From Dermanyssus gallinae (Eukaryota; Arthropoda; Arachnida; Mesostigmata; Dermanyssidae), in assembly GCA_003439945.1 (NCBI GenBank), contig QVRM01002192.1:2015001-2079000 (forward strand): a stretch of DNA of 64,000 bases. The letters run 5' to 3'. This document shows positions 1 to 10,748 of the stretch, piece by piece. How positions within the stretch are numbered: position 1 is the stretch's first letter; every line of letters begins with the position of its first letter. Both the position numbers and the translations under genes were made by a program. The notes beneath the pieces are model-generated. The model did not search any database and was not told the origin of the DNA. It saw only the letters and a program-made list of their open reading frames with translations.

Positions 1-200
1 GCCGTTTTTGGGCGTCCTGAACGTAGTTCATCCTCGGTGCTCCTGCGACCTCTTTTTAACTCATTAATCCAGTTGGAAACAGTGGCAAAACATGGCGCAG
101 AGTCACCGTACACCTCGTCTAACTCAGTTTTCACTTGGGTCGCATTCCAACCTTTGAAATAAAAATGCTTGATAACCACTCGAAACTCTTTTTTCTCCAT
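1..200 (-). CDS. mariner transposase, N-terminal part, cut by window edge
   Basis: A minus-strand frame opens with ATG at 198-200 and stays open to position 1, about 66 codons. It begins MEKKEFRVVIKHFYFKGWNA and later reads VSNWINELKRGR and LRSGRPKT. This is the usual layout of the mariner N-terminus: a helix-turn-helix DNA-binding domain followed by a GRPK-type linker before the DD34D catalytic core. The core would lie outside the window to the left. No stop or frameshift is seen in this part, unlike every other mariner in the window, so the copy may be young. The terminal repeat at 352-381 lies about 150 bp upstream of the ATG, a normal mariner leader length. Assignment to mariner is firm; whether the whole element is intact cannot be judged. 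Confidence 0.85.
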   Translation of the reverse strand, partial: MEKKEFRVVIKHFYFKGWNATQVKTELDEVYGDSAPCFATVSNWINELKRGRRSTEDELRSGRPKT

Positions 201-351
201 TTTTCAAAATCACGCCGATACGTTGCACGGGAAAAGCGATCAAACGAAATCGCAACGGCCAATCACCATAATATTTTGACTGCTAGCATTCGAAAAGTTG
301 CCGTTTCCAATAGCGGTGAAAGCGCTATTGGAAAAATTTGAATTCTGAAAA

Positions 352-380
352 GCTCATTTTAAGAACTTGTTGAACTACCT

Positions 381-381
<1 letters not shown>
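352..381 (-). repeat. putative 5' terminal inverted repeat of the mariner
   Basis: Read on the minus strand, the element would start CAGGTAGTTCAACAAG immediately after a TA dinucleotide (382-383). Mariner terminal repeats are about 28-30 bp and insert at TA. The partner repeat is outside the window, so the limits are inferred. Confidence 0.55.
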
Positions 382-722
<341 letters not shown>

Positions 723-901
723 AAGCTAATAAGATTTATTTTCTGTAAAATACATTATGTATACGTTACACATATCACGAACAATTAGCTAAGCGAATAG
801 CTGGCGTGTATGATCTCTATCACGTGGCCGTATCGTTTATGCCAAGTATATATATATATATAAATACTGTCATCGTTACTAGATCGATATAGTAGACAAA
901 C

Positions 902-939
<38 letters not shown>

Positions 940-2065
940 CGTGGGCGGCGTCGAGTTTGGCGGCACATTTAATGAAGTTCTGCGGAGATGGCAGGAGATG
1001 GGTCTTATGCATCCGTTTGTAGTCAGTTGCACGCAAATCGCAATGGGATCGATCCACCTACCATCTGCCGAAGACGATGGTTGTTTGCGTCACCACTGTT
1101 AGACGACTGTAGCAGTGGTGCCCGTCAATATTTCAAGTATTGGTTACCGTCAATGCCGCCAAAAAATAGAAAAAAACACGCTACTGAAAGAAAGGGGAAG
1201 GCCAACACAACATCAACAACGACAACAGCAGCAGCAGCAACTGAAGACAGAGAATATGGACGCAGCGGCGAGTGTGAATTTCGACCGCCCACGTGTTGTT
1301 GGCGTTGTTGCCGTCTCTGCTAGCGCTACTGTTGTTGGTGCCGCCGCCGTTCGCCAATACAGTTGGTGTTGTTGTTGTTGCTGCTGCTAATGTTTTCTTG
1401 CGGACGGTGTTTTTGTTGCTGACTTTATTTGTGCTAACGTTTTTGTTTTTCTTGCAACTGATGTTATTGCTATTGCTGCTGCTTTTGTTGTTGTTGTTGT
1501 TGTCGTTGCTGATGTTGTTGCTGCTGCTGTCGACGATATCGACGTTGCCGTCACTGTCACCGTTGTTGTTGTTGTCGTCGTCGTCGTCGTCGTCGTCGTC
1601 GCTGTTTGAATTCCAGCCAAATGCCGCAAATGGCAGGTCGTTGGCGGCCAGTCAGTCAGTACAGGTAGAGTGTGGCGAGAGGAGAGTGGCCAGTGGAGCC
1701 AGCAGGGGAAGCAAGTGCTGCGTATCAGCATGCTGGCGCTCATGCCGGTACAAATGCTGGTGGCTGTTCGTGCGTCGTAGTCGGTCCTCGGCCCGCAAGA
1801 CGTGGCGTAATTTAATCAATCAAATTTCGGGCTTCGTGCATTTTTGTTGTGCATTCGTTAGCGAAGTAAGTCAACCTCTCTATGGCTCACGGCGCCGGAA
1901 AAATCGTTTGGAATGACAAATCCTTCCAGAGAGGCCAGAGAGAGAGAGAGAAAGCGGGGATCGGAAAATAGAGAGTACGAATAGAGAGAAAATCATAAGA
2001 AGGTCAAAACGAACGAAGAATAAAAAAAGAAGAAGAACAAAGAGAGGAACACGATGAACGAACAA
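723..2065. other. unassigned stretch with TA tract, triplet repeats and AG tract
   Basis: No supportable gene. It holds a 35-bp TA tract at 904-938, a triplet-rich block at about 1204-1610 and an (AG)n run near 1935-1953. Frames here encode poly-Leu, poly-Thr or poly-Gln and look like by-products of the triplets. Confidence 0.7.
1204..1610. repeat. CAA/CAG and TTG/GTC imperfect triplet block
   Basis: CAACA and CAG triplets at 1205-1240 are followed by long TTG, CTG and GTC-rich runs to about 1610. All frames stay open because of composition. No domain is visible. Confidence 0.8.
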
Positions 2066-2085
2066 CAAATCAAATCAAATCAAAT
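2066..2085 (-). repeat. 3' pentamer tail of the CR1-like LINE
   Basis: Four tandem CAAAT units (ATTTG on the element strand) sit just after the 3' UTR segment CACCTTTATTTAG. The short 3' repeat marks the element end. Confidence 0.75.
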
Positions 2086-2194
2086 GCACCTTTATTTAGT
2101 CAAAGGGGGGACAATATTTACATTTTAGAAACCGTTACCTAGATACATACAATAGTCAGTTTACTTGTGTGGCGACATTTGCACTGTTAGCGCT

Positions 2195-5168
2195 TTAAGT
2201 TCTCATTGCCCTCGCCATCCGCCACGAAAACATGTTATTTACACGATCTGTCTTGGCAATTTGTTTCGACGAGATGGTGTTACCGCTTCTAAGATTGTTC
2301 AACCGAATGCTAAAATAATTTGACTTATTTGATGAGTTTATAATACGATTGAATATGCGATAATCCGCTCTGGACTGAAGTTCCCGAATAGGGCTTATCA
2401 CAATAGAATTTCGGGCAATGTTACACCTTAACGAGACACGACGAAGGAATCTCCTCTGTACACTTTCCATTGCTTCAATGTGTTTATCTAAGTAAGGCCG
2501 CCAAACCTCACAGCAATAGAGAAACTTAGGTACAACCAAACTATTATAAAGCCTCATGTAAAAATTGTAATCATTAATTATGAAACAACGAAATATGGTA
2601 TTAGATATAAGATTAGCTGATGACTTGTGTAATATGGGTGCTAAAATCCAGTTGCGGTGTCACCGCAACCCCTAGGTCCTAATACAATTTAAAATAGGGA
2701 TAGCCTCCCCATGTAGCATGTAGTTATGGGCTTCTTTTAAACACAATACAGCACATTTCGGCACTGATATAAGCATTTCATTATCCACACACCACTTAGA
2801 AGCCGCTTCAATCGTACTCTGTAGTACTTGCCTTTCGCTAGCGGTGTTGGAAGGTCCGTATAGTTTCAAATCATCAGCATAAAGCTTATAAGTTATCGAC
2901 TCAGGAATAACGTTTCTTAGATCTAAAACAAATGTGCAAAATAAAAGTGGCCCGAGGCTTGATCCCTGAAGAACACCTGAGGGGCACGTGCCCGACTCAC
3001 TAAAGCTATTGTTTACGCGAACGCAGAACTCTCTACGGGTAAGATAACTAGCAATCCATGATATAGAGCGAGTATCTACATCCAAGTACCTAAGCTTTTG
3101 TACAAGTTTTACATGGTTTACTCTATCAAATGCCTTCGAGAAATCAAAATATATACAATCAAAGGCCAGCCTATTGTTTATCATAACAGCCCAATCTTGA
3201 GTCATTTCGACGAGTTGAGTTGCCGTGGATTTGCCTTTAGTAAAACCATGTTGATTCTCATCCAGCAAGCATTTAGATTGAAAAAAATTAAAAATGTGGT
3301 CCACTAGCAGTCAAAGATGATACATGCGATAGATGATTGAGCTACAGGTCTGTAATTATCTACATTTGACTTTAGACCCTTCTTATGTACAAGGGTTACG
3401 ACTGATTGCCGAAAATGTTTTGGCACAATGCCATCCTCATAGGACCTACTGAATATCAAGAAAAGGGGTACAGTTATCGCAGACGCTACATTTTTATAAA
3501 ATATGGGTGGGATTAAATCAGGAGTAAATCTGCATTTAGTGGGTAGTTGTTTGATTTTAGAAAGAATATTATATTCTGATATTTCCAAGTATGGACAGCT
3601 ATCTTTCGAGACCACGTCGTTGGAAACACCTTCGGGAACTGAACTCCCTTGGGCAACATAAACCGACGAGAAGAAGTCCTTAAATGCATTTGCTTTAGAA
3701 GCGTCGTCTACGAGGACCGTCTGATCTATATTTAAAGCCGCAATGTTTTCTTTTCCTTTTAATCGTTTATTTGCATATCTAAAAACGACTTTGTGTTTTT
3801 AAAATCAAGACTGGCTTCTTCCATTATACGAAGTCTTCTAGTCGCCTTCCTCAACTTTTTTTCATACTGCACATTTGGCTCCTGGTCAATCAAACGTTCT
3901 AGATTGGTGACATATTTACGTAAATTTGCATTCTTTTTTGACTTGCCATTTCGTTTAGGTACAAACTCTTCAATTAGTGAATGTATCTGGTATACAAAGC
4001 TATCATACATCGAGTCAACGGTATCGCAATTTAAAAACAAGTTTCTCCAGTTTATACAAGCAAGCCTACAGCGGATTATTTCATAGTCCCCCTTCCAGAA
4101 ATTATAACCTCCGTCTACCGTAGGATAATTAGCATCAAATAAAATAGAAAACGAAATGGCATTGTGGTCGGATGGAATTGGTGACTGAAATACTCGTATA
4201 TCTTCAATGATGGACGGGTCTGAGGTTAAAACTAAATCAATAGTAGAGCCCAGATTGTCGTCGTCATCGTCGGAGATACCTGAGATTCTTTCATCAGTAA
4301 CAATACAACTATTAGTAAAACTAGTAGCTAATTGGCTAACACTACTATGGTTACCATTACTATTAATGTGACTAGTTGCATGACTGTCATTACTATATCT
4401 ATTACCTTTACTATTGGTGTGACTGGATAGTTTACTGAAATTATTAGTTATGTTAGTGTCATTACATTGAGTAGCGAAGTGATTCTTAGCATTACCTACA
4501 GTGGCGAATGTGCTACCTATTTCATCATTGGAACTGACCTGCGCAGCCTCAGCACCATGGCAATACAGTCGAGGGCGAGTGACCTCGTCTATTTGTTGGT
4601 GTAAGCCGTTGGTGATGCAGGCATTAACAAAGGTGGACTCCATGGTTTGCGAATCTAAAAGCGTAATATCCTTCCAGTGTATTTTTGGAAGGTTGAAATC
4701 TCCAGAAATTAAAATTGGTCTGGTTGTATCACAAATTAAGTCAAATGAATCACATACAGTTTTCATGCGTTCCTTGCGTTTAGCAAGGGTGCCGGCGTTT
4801 GTCGCATAATAACAGGCAACCCTGATGGAACTATATTTGGAATATACGTCTAACGCGACAGCTTCGATGCCACTCTCTAGTCTTAGTTCACAAACTTTCA
4901 TCGTGTTTTGAATTAATATACAAACCCCCCCTCCTCGGGAGCCACGATCACATCGAAATACTGAGTACCTATCATCACACGACAGTTCTCTATCGGTTAC
5001 GTGCTTGCCACCTACACCTAACCAGGTTTCGGTTAGAAACACTATATTAATATCATTTAAGGCAGTATATGAACTGAGCAATTGTGTACGATCATCTTTA
5101 CCTATCGAACGTGCTTTAAAATATAAACATTTTATCGCGTTTTTATCCGCAGGGGTAAGTGATGCCAA
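2195..5168 (-). pseudogene. LINE ORF2: endonuclease-reverse transcriptase, frameshifted
   Basis: The 469-codon piece 3759-5168 is an APE-type endonuclease: FLTETWLG early, ISGDFNLPKIHW in the middle and IPSDHNAI near the end, which are the metal-binding and catalytic blocks. Reverse-transcriptase sequence follows at 3304-3615 (KHFRQSVVTLVHKKG, NYRPVA) and 2672-3304 (QHGFTKGKST, YFDFSKAFDRVNH, GVLQGSSLGPLLF and the catalytic YKLYADDLKLYG). The C-terminal part is 2195-2557 and ends SWRMARAMRT. The pieces are in different frames; I place lesions near 3785, 3303 and 2640-2670, each a small indel by eye. The start is unresolved: 5168 is a TTG and the frame is open further upstream, close to the ORF1 stop. 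Confidence 0.85.
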
Positions 5169-5212
5169 CTGTTCGGCGGAGACTTTGGGGTGGTAATTTA
5201 ATCTAGATTGTT

Positions 5213-6967
5213 TTAAAACAGCAGGTAGTCTGGGAAGAGGCTGGGAAGTGGAGGTACTGGTGGCAGAGGTGGAGGCGGTATGTGGAGCCGGGGGGGCCAG
5301 ATGGCTGGGAGAACCGGCGGTGGAGGAAGGGGTGGAGGACGGTGTTGAAAAGAAGCGATCCCGGTTTGGTAGTTAAAGTTGTTTATACTACTGCCGGCAA
5401 CAGAGGAGGAAAATGCCCGGGAGGAATGGTCAGCTGGTTGACGCCGAGTTGCATTGAACGTAATGTTAATTCCCGCAATATTAGGTTTCACTCCCAGGAA
5501 ACTGGCGGCTTCACGGGCGATAGGCCTGGCCGCCTGCCTTGCTCCACGGCGGTTGAAATGAACTCCATCGGTGTCCATAGACCGGGCACAGCGCTGGATA
5601 TACGAGAAGTCACGATAAAGCACGGCCGAATCCTTAAATTTAGCCCACATTTTACCGCTAACAACCTCGCAATCCGCGCGGCGGTCTTTGCCTGGACCGC
5701 CTGTTACTACCGGGATAGAACAGACGGTCAGCCTGACGTTGTTGGCTTCGCAGAACTTTACCAGGTCATTCAGCTGATGCTCCATCCGCCTCCACACCTC
5801 GACAATATCCTCACTGGCTGGGCTCTTCAAGATATCATTCAGCCCGGCGTGCAGCATGACGAGCTGGTCCGTCGGCTGTGTGTTATATATGGCAATATGG
5901 CGACGCACGTTTGCGATAACCTTGCTTAACGTGGCGCCGCCTTGCCCCGAGATATTACAGCGCACGTCACCACCCATCATGTCAAGCACGTTCGTCGCAA
6001 GCCGGGAGATGTTGGAGTCACCGGCCAGAAGAACGGACTTGACGGGTGGTGAGTGGAAGGACGACTCTCGGGTAGGCTGAGAGTCGACTGCAGTGCCATC
6101 GATGCCAGCCTGCACGAAGATGTCTGTTTGTGTGCAAGCGGTGACATTGCGTATAGCAGTTGGGATTCCGTTGTTTGTGGATAAAACTGCTGTTTTACTA
6201 TTTTCAATCAGCGCGGAAGAAGCTGCAGCCGGCAACCCGTTGGTTTTGGTGTCTGATGTTGAAGCTACCGCTGCTGCCGCGCTGTCCTCCACCACTGCAG
6301 CAATCAGTGAGCCGATGTTTGATACGCTTGATGTTATTGTTGCTGCTGCTGCTGCAGTTTCAAGAGCCTCTGTGACCCTTCGTGCAACAGCCGGTAGGTC
6401 GTTGGTCTGGTCGCCTGTTTTTGTTGTTGCTGTTGCACTGGCCATTGTTGTCATTATATTTGGTGCGTTTTTCTCTGTTTGAGGCGAGGGAGAGAGGACG
6501 GCGACGCTCAATTCACCGTGAGCTGAGATAAAATCTAATTTGGTAAAAATAGCTCTGAATTTTTCATTATGATCGTTGTCCGTTCTTAAAATCGCTTTCT
6601 TGAGATCTTCAATGGCGGATTTAAAAACACACAATGTTTTTCCGACGTTAACGCAATAGTTATCATTACAAGCAGCCTGTTCATCCACAAGCTCAATTAT
6701 ATTCGTTTCCTTCACTTCTTTTTCAATTCTGAATTTACAATGTATGCACACAAATGCATCACTGTTTGGTTCTGAGCTCCTGAACAAGCCACCGCAGTAT
6801 ATACATGCGATAGCTGGTGTCATAAGGCAGGCTGGCTGGGTGGACGGGGTTGAAAATGGTGGCCGCCGTCTTGTTGAGCGGGGCTCAGCCGGAGTGTCAT
6901 AGTTGAAACTCATATCCAAGGGGAGACGCGGCGCCTCAGGCAAAACAGCGGATCCTGATCGGTACAT
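5213..6967 (-). CDS. LINE ORF1 with zinc-binding N-terminus and SGNH hydrolase domain
   Basis: An uninterrupted frame of about 584 codons from the ATG at 6965-6967; the frame is open 12 codons further, but that start is a GTG. Residues about 55-77 hold two cysteine pairs (CIYC, CIHC) like a small zinc finger or PHD. Residues 170-300 are an Ala/Thr/Ser-rich linker. About 310-490 is an SGNH esterase: block I LLAGDSN with the nucleophile Ser, block II glycine in SGQGG, block III GLND, and block V DGVHFN with the Asp-His pair. CR1 and L2 ORF1 proteins often carry this fold, thought to act on lipids or in RNP assembly. The C-terminus is Pro-rich (PPPLPPPPVLP). It lies directly upstream of ORF2. 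It is intact although ORF2 is not. Confidence 0.85.
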   Translation of the reverse strand: MYRSGSAVLPEAPRLPLDMSFNYDTPAEPRSTRRRPPFSTPSTQPACLMTPAIACIYCGGLFRSSEPNSDAFVCIHCKFRIEKEVKETNIIELVDEQAACNDNYCVNVGKTLCVFKSAIEDLKKAILRTDNDHNEKFRAIFTKLDFISAHGELSVAVLSPSPQTEKNAPNIMTTMASATATTKTGDQTNDLPAVARRVTEALETAAAAATITSSVSNIGSLIAAVVEDSAAAAVASTSDTKTNGLPAAASSALIENSKTAVLSTNNGIPTAIRNVTACTQTDIFVQAGIDGTAVDSQPTRESSFHSPPVKSVLLAGDSNISRLATNVLDMMGGDVRCNISGQGGATLSKVIANVRRHIAIYNTQPTDQLVMLHAGLNDILKSPASEDIVEVWRRMEHQLNDLVKFCEANNVRLTVCSIPVVTGGPGKDRRADCEVVSGKMWAKFKDSAVLYRDFSYIQRCARSMDTDGVHFNRRGARQAARPIAREAASFLGVKPNIAGINITFNATRRQPADHSSRAFSSSVAGSSINNFNYQTGIASFQHRPPPLPPPPVLPAIWPPRLHIPPPPLPPVPPLPSLFPDYLLF

Positions 6968-7690
6968 TATTGTTAATCTTAAATAGTTTATTATTATTGT
7001 CACAAAATAAAATGCTATGCTGCCTTTATGTACGCCACGCCAGATACTTCTTATATAGTGCAGCGTTATCCTGCGTTAACTCCGATTAGCTGAGCAGCCG
7101 TTAGAATTTAAATTTGAAAGCACGGCGGACCGCTAGGAGCCTTCCGACCGCTGCGCGGGTGGTTTCGTTATGCTTCACACTGCTGAGAAGGACTTGTTTG
7201 AACTTCACAGCGGCCTGGCCTCCTACTTTTCAGTCGTACGGCTACACACAATACACCAAAATTATCACTGAAGTTCACGGATCACTATGGTATGTCACAA
7301 TCTGGGTTTCCCTTCCTGCATTCACACAGGCAAGCGTGATCTCTCGGAGCTCCGTAGAAATACGTCCGCACTCTTCGGCGCCAGAAAAAAAAAAACAACA
7401 ACAACAATAACGACAACAACAGCAACAACAACAACGAGCTCCGCACACTTAACCAGGCGACGACATTGATTTGTCGCTTATAGATTTCACTATCGAGTGC
7501 TTCTTCACTTCTACCGGGACTAATACTACGACTGTGACTCCCTTAAACAGGTTGTGCTGGGTGGGTGGTTTATCAAATCCTCCCGAATTTCCAGTTCTAC
7601 GTATTTTGAACAATATATATATATATAAAGTTTGTCTAGTTTGGTTTTAGCGTTTGCGGTATCCGGGTGTACAAAATCACGACATGACTT
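6968..7690. other. probable LINE 5' leader and CAA triplet patch
   Basis: No gene. The part next to ORF1 is likely the CR1-like 5' UTR. A run of A then CAA and CAG triplets lies at about 7385-7435, and a short TA tract at about 7613-7627. Confidence 0.5.
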
Positions 7691-7693
7691 ATA

Positions 7694-7885
7694 AAGTGTG
7701 TTGCAAAAAATTTGCAACTCATGTTTTTTAGTGATAATTTCGGCTTGGTGTATTTGAATGGCTTGACATTTTAAGTGCATGATGTACATGACGAAACACG
7801 AGTATAGTATTAATTTCGTTGCAATCTCACAATCGGTTCATACAAAAAATAAAAAAAGTGTGAAAAAACAGTGTTGCAAAATATT
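7694..7885 (+). repeat. left terminal inverted repeat of Tc1-like element
   Basis: About 190 bp, matching the reverse complement of 10573-10748 with small indels. It ends inward at GCAAAATATTAGCAACAATC, the same junction seen around the Gypsy insertion. Confidence 0.8.
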
Positions 7886-7946
7886 AGCAACAATCACGCC
7901 TTACGGCGTAATCGATTCTTAGCAGGGCTGTATGACTTATTTGATA

Positions 7947-8640
7947 CTACATTTTCTATTCTTGAAACGGGGTTTTCGTCCCTTCTTCTGAAACAAATCG
8001 TAAACTTAGTCTTTCATGGAGTTAATGAGCTGTTGTAAGTACGAAAGTGGAATATTAGTCCATGCTTGCTGGACAGCTTCTTTGAGGTCCGACAAATTAT
8101 CATATTGTCGACCATTTGCATAAATCTGCTTCACCAAATGTCCCCAAAGATTTTCGATGGGGTTCATGTCTGGACTCAATGCCGGCCAGTCAAAAAGTGG
8201 CACTCCTTGTTCTGGAAAAAGGCTATAGTGCTAGCCGAGGTATAAAACGTGGCGTTGTCTTGTTGAAAAAACTGCGTCCCCCAATTCTTCTAAAATGGGC
8301 TTCGAACTGGGAACCGACGATACGCTGGTACTTGTCGGAATTGTTTCGGCCCACATTCGCGACTGGATCGAACTTCCCATTATATCCAAACGCGCCCTAA
8401 TATTTCACAGAACCACCACCGGCCACACATTTCGAGAACCATTTAGGTTTCTTCCGTAAGTCGTGCCAATAGTACTGACAGCCGTCAGGGCCATCGAGAT
8501 TAAATTTCTGTTCATCCGAGAAGACGATGTTTTTCCACTCGTTATCCCAAGTTTGGTACCATGCGAAAATTCACGCCGGGCGACAATGTGCTTCGGTTGT
8601 AGTCGTAGAATATTTTGCAGCTATAGAACGATTGCTTTAG
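7947..8640 (-). pseudogene. Tc1-like transposase remnant
   Basis: Minus-strand translation in shifting frames gives FSDEQKFNLDGPDG (first catalytic Asp region) near 8500-8530, then a decayed stretch, then DWPALSPDMNPIENLWGHL at about 8130-8200, which holds the Glu of the DDE triad in the NPIENLW box, and a C-terminus ending near 7947. The continuous part is 8006-8203. The second Asp region lies in a frameshifted, eroded segment around 8210-8300. The N-terminal DNA-binding domains are missing. Clear Tc1 family relic, non-functional. Confidence 0.85.
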
Positions 8641-8748
8641 CTAGACAATATTCCTGACATTTGATCCCCGGGGTCGAATATAAGCTGTAGTATCGACTAT
8701 CCTCTACAAACAAGAGCAGTGTTGTTAGCATGTTATTGTTGCTAATCT

Positions 8749-8888
8749 TGTAACGTTGTTGTGTTACGCTAAGTCAGCTTGGGGATGTAAACTCATCCGG
8801 ACGGGTACTGCAGCCCGAGGGACTCAGGAACAATGAATGACGACACGCAGCATTGGGTCTAATGCAAAGCACGGCCGAGCAACGGATG
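8749..8888 (-). repeat. inverted copy of the Gypsy LTR 3' end
   Basis: Reverse complement of 10433-10572 over exactly 140 bp; I count two mismatches. It starts TGTAACGTTG at the insertion edge, so the outer end of the insert is the U5 end of an LTR on both sides. Similarity stops abruptly after AACGGATG at 8888. Confidence 0.85.
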
Positions 8889-10292
8889 GTTGACCCTATC
8901 CAACGTGGAATGTTGCAGCACATGGACACACCGGTCGAACCATTTTACACCGTTGGTATCGACCTCGTCTCACTCAATGAAACAGCCTCCGGCAACAAAG
9001 TGATAGTGACCGCAGTGTGCCATCTCACCAAATTCTTGATCGCCGACGCGTTACCGAATGGTTCGGCTGCGGAGGTAGCTAAGTTTCTGGTGAATAAGAT
9101 CATCCTAGTGCATGGTGCACCGAGAGTGCTCATTAGTGACCGTGGAAACCCGTTCATGTCCTCTCTCATCACTGAAGTGACCAAGAAGTGCAATATTGAC
9201 CACCGCCTGACGTCACCGTACCATCCCCAGACCAACGGCCTTGTCGAACGATCCCACCGAACATTACTCGACATGCTCAGTAAATACATAAGTGAAAGGC
9301 AGCGTGATTGGGACGATCAACTGCCATTCGTCGTCCACGCATACAACACAGCACCAAACGAATCAACCAAGTTTAGCCCGTTCTACTTAGTGCACGGACG
9401 AGAAGCCCTCTCCACATTCAATGCGCAGTTGCCGGCTCCGCCTGTCTCGACCAAGCACGCACTACACGACTACGTTTACCGTCTCATCCTCTACGCTGAA
9501 GAAGCAAGAGACCTGGCGAAATCATTAGCTCACCGCGCCAAAACAACGAATAAGGACCGCTACGACCAAAAGAGGCATGAACCAACATTTAAGATGAACG
9601 ACTTAGTGCTCATATACACTCCAGTGCGCCGAGTCGGCGAATCCGGCAAGCTCCAAAGAAGATACTTCGGACCGTATAGAATTGTAAGAGTAACCGGCCC
9701 AACGATCGTGGAGGTCGAACCAACCGAGACCAGCAACACCCCCGGACCCCGACGGACGCGACAAACAGTCCACGTGTCCAGAGTCAAGCCATTCATCCAA
9801 ATATACAGCCGAGAACATCCAGGCGATTCACCAAACAATACCATTCATCCAGCTACCGACAACATACACAAAACATCGACCGCTGAAAATCAATCTCAAC
9901 CACAACTGATCCGACCTAGCCGCCAGCGTCAACCCCCGACATGGACGCGGGATTTCGTATGCTCACTAAAACGCGACAGACGTCCACTATTGGCTCGGGA
10001 CGAGCCAATTCAGAGGGGGGGGCAGTGTGACGAAGTTTCACGTCCTCTGGCCAGTACGACGATAGACCAGCCACCCACAACACCGTATGTGCATAACGGC
10101 GCAATTCAAATCTACTTCAACGGCCCACGACCAGCGGCCACAGCGTCCAACGTTCACCGACCGACACATATCTCAACCAACCACAGCCTTTCGCGCCGAA
10201 ACACCAACGACATCAGCCGTCCAAAACGATCATCGGTCGACACCTGGAGAGGGTCGACCTATGATCGGCAATCTAAGTCAGACCTAAATTAA
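8862..10292 (+). pseudogene. Ty3/Gypsy integrase, 5'-truncated pol fragment
   Basis: An open frame of about 476 codons from the first ATG. The first nine or so codons come from the inverted LTR piece, so this start is accidental. The rest is an integrase catalytic core: VGIDLVSL with the first Asp, LISDRGNPF with the second and HPQTNGLVERSHR with the Glu, with normal DDE spacing. A C-terminal segment follows (FGPYRIVRVTGPTIVEVE), the GPY/F module. The usual N-terminal HHCC zinc finger and the upstream reverse transcriptase are missing. The frame runs through the polypurine tract into the LTR. Although open, it is a fragment with no independent role that I can infer. Confidence 0.85.
10013..10025 (+). 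other. polypurine tract
   Basis: A G-rich run (GAGGGGGGGGCAG) directly before the LTR start, the expected plus-strand primer site for Gypsy reverse transcription. Confidence 0.75.
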
Positions 10293-10572
10293 CCTGTATT
10301 CGTATGCGAAACAAACACAAACCACTGTAAATTTCGACCGATTTGAGAGCGGGTTCTGAGACTCTTTTGGGTGTCAGCACGCCGCGGTGTCTCGTGAGTC
10401 AATAAATAGACCGAGCAGCCTGGCTAAAAACACATCCGTTGCTCGGCCGTGCTTTGCATTAGACCCAATGCTACGTGTCGTCATTCATTGTTCCTGAGTC
10501 CCTCGGGCTGCAGTACCCGTCCGGATGAGTCTACATCCCCAAGCTGACTTAGCGTAACACAACAACGTTACA
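10026..10572 (+). repeat. Gypsy 3' LTR
   Basis: 547 bp beginning TGTGACG and ending CGTTACA, so the ends form a short imperfect inverted TG...CA pair. It follows the polypurine tract and holds AATAAA at 10401-10406. Its last 140 bp are repeated in inverted orientation at 8749-8888. Confidence 0.8.
10401..10406 (+). promoter_or_regulatory. LTR polyadenylation signal
   Basis: AATAAA inside the LTR about 170 bp from its end, in the place expected for the R region signal. Confidence 0.5.
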
Positions 10573-10748
10573 ATATTTTGCAACACTGTTTTTTCACACT
10601 TTTATTTTTTGTATGAACCGATTGTGAGATTGAAACGAAATTAACACTATACTCGTGTTTCATCATGCGCTTAAAATCTCAAGCCATGCAAATAAACCAA
10701 GCCGAAATGATCACCAACAAACATGAGTTGCTAATTTTTTGCAACACT
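10573..10748 (-). repeat. right terminal inverted repeat of Tc1-like element, outer part
   Basis: About 176 bp, inverted relative to 7694-7885, ending GCAACACT against a TA tract at 10749-10766. Confidence 0.8.

Larger units (their letters stand above)
2066..7003 (-). mobile_element. CR1-like non-LTR retrotransposon, ORF2 broken
   Basis: A LINE on the minus strand: ORF1 with an SGNH hydrolase (5213-6967), ORF2 with endonuclease then reverse transcriptase (2195-5168), and a short 3' UTR ending in four CAAAT/ATTTG pentamers at 2066-2085. ORF1 esterases and pentamer or octamer 3' tails instead of poly-A are typical of the CR1/L2 group. ORF2 carries three frame lesions, so the copy cannot move on its own. 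The 5' limit is unclear; an untranslated leader may extend toward 7.5 kb. Confidence 0.85.
8749..10572 (+). mobile_element. Ty3/Gypsy derivative with inverted LTR end
   Basis: An 1824-bp insert inside the Tc1-like right repeat. From left: 140 bp of LTR 3' end in reverse orientation, a pol fragment coding for most of an integrase, a polypurine tract and a complete 3' LTR. The bases flanking the two ends are ATCT (8745-8748) and ATAT (10573-10576); the intact Tc1 sequence suggests both derive from one ATAT, i.e. a 4-bp target duplication with one change. The gag, protease, reverse transcriptase and RNase H are absent, as is a direct 5' LTR. Confidence 0.8.
7694..10748 (-). mobile_element. degenerate Tc1-like DNA transposon interrupted by a Gypsy insert
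   Basis: Long terminal inverted repeats lie at 7694-7885 and 10573-10748. They share AGTGTTGCAAAAAA, TTTCGGCTTGGT, CACGAGTATAGT and CACAATCGGTTCATAC. Tc1-like transposase remains lie between them on the minus strand. The right arm is split: its inner few bases are at about 8732-8748 and the rest resumes at 10573, because the Gypsy derivative 8749-10572 sits inside it. Only about 70 bp separate the transposase remains from the inner right arm, so the N-terminal third of the gene is deleted. The outer ends lie next to TA, the usual target. Confidence 0.8.

Noticed and set aside
1293..1916. 207-codon frame with poly-Leu stretch
   Set aside because: Composition of TTG/CTG triplets; no domain and equally open on the other strand as poly-Thr.
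8749..10572. DIRS-type element because of inverted terminal repeats
   Set aside because: The enzyme present is a DDE integrase and the LTR has TG...CA ends with a polypurine tract; no tyrosine recombinase is seen.
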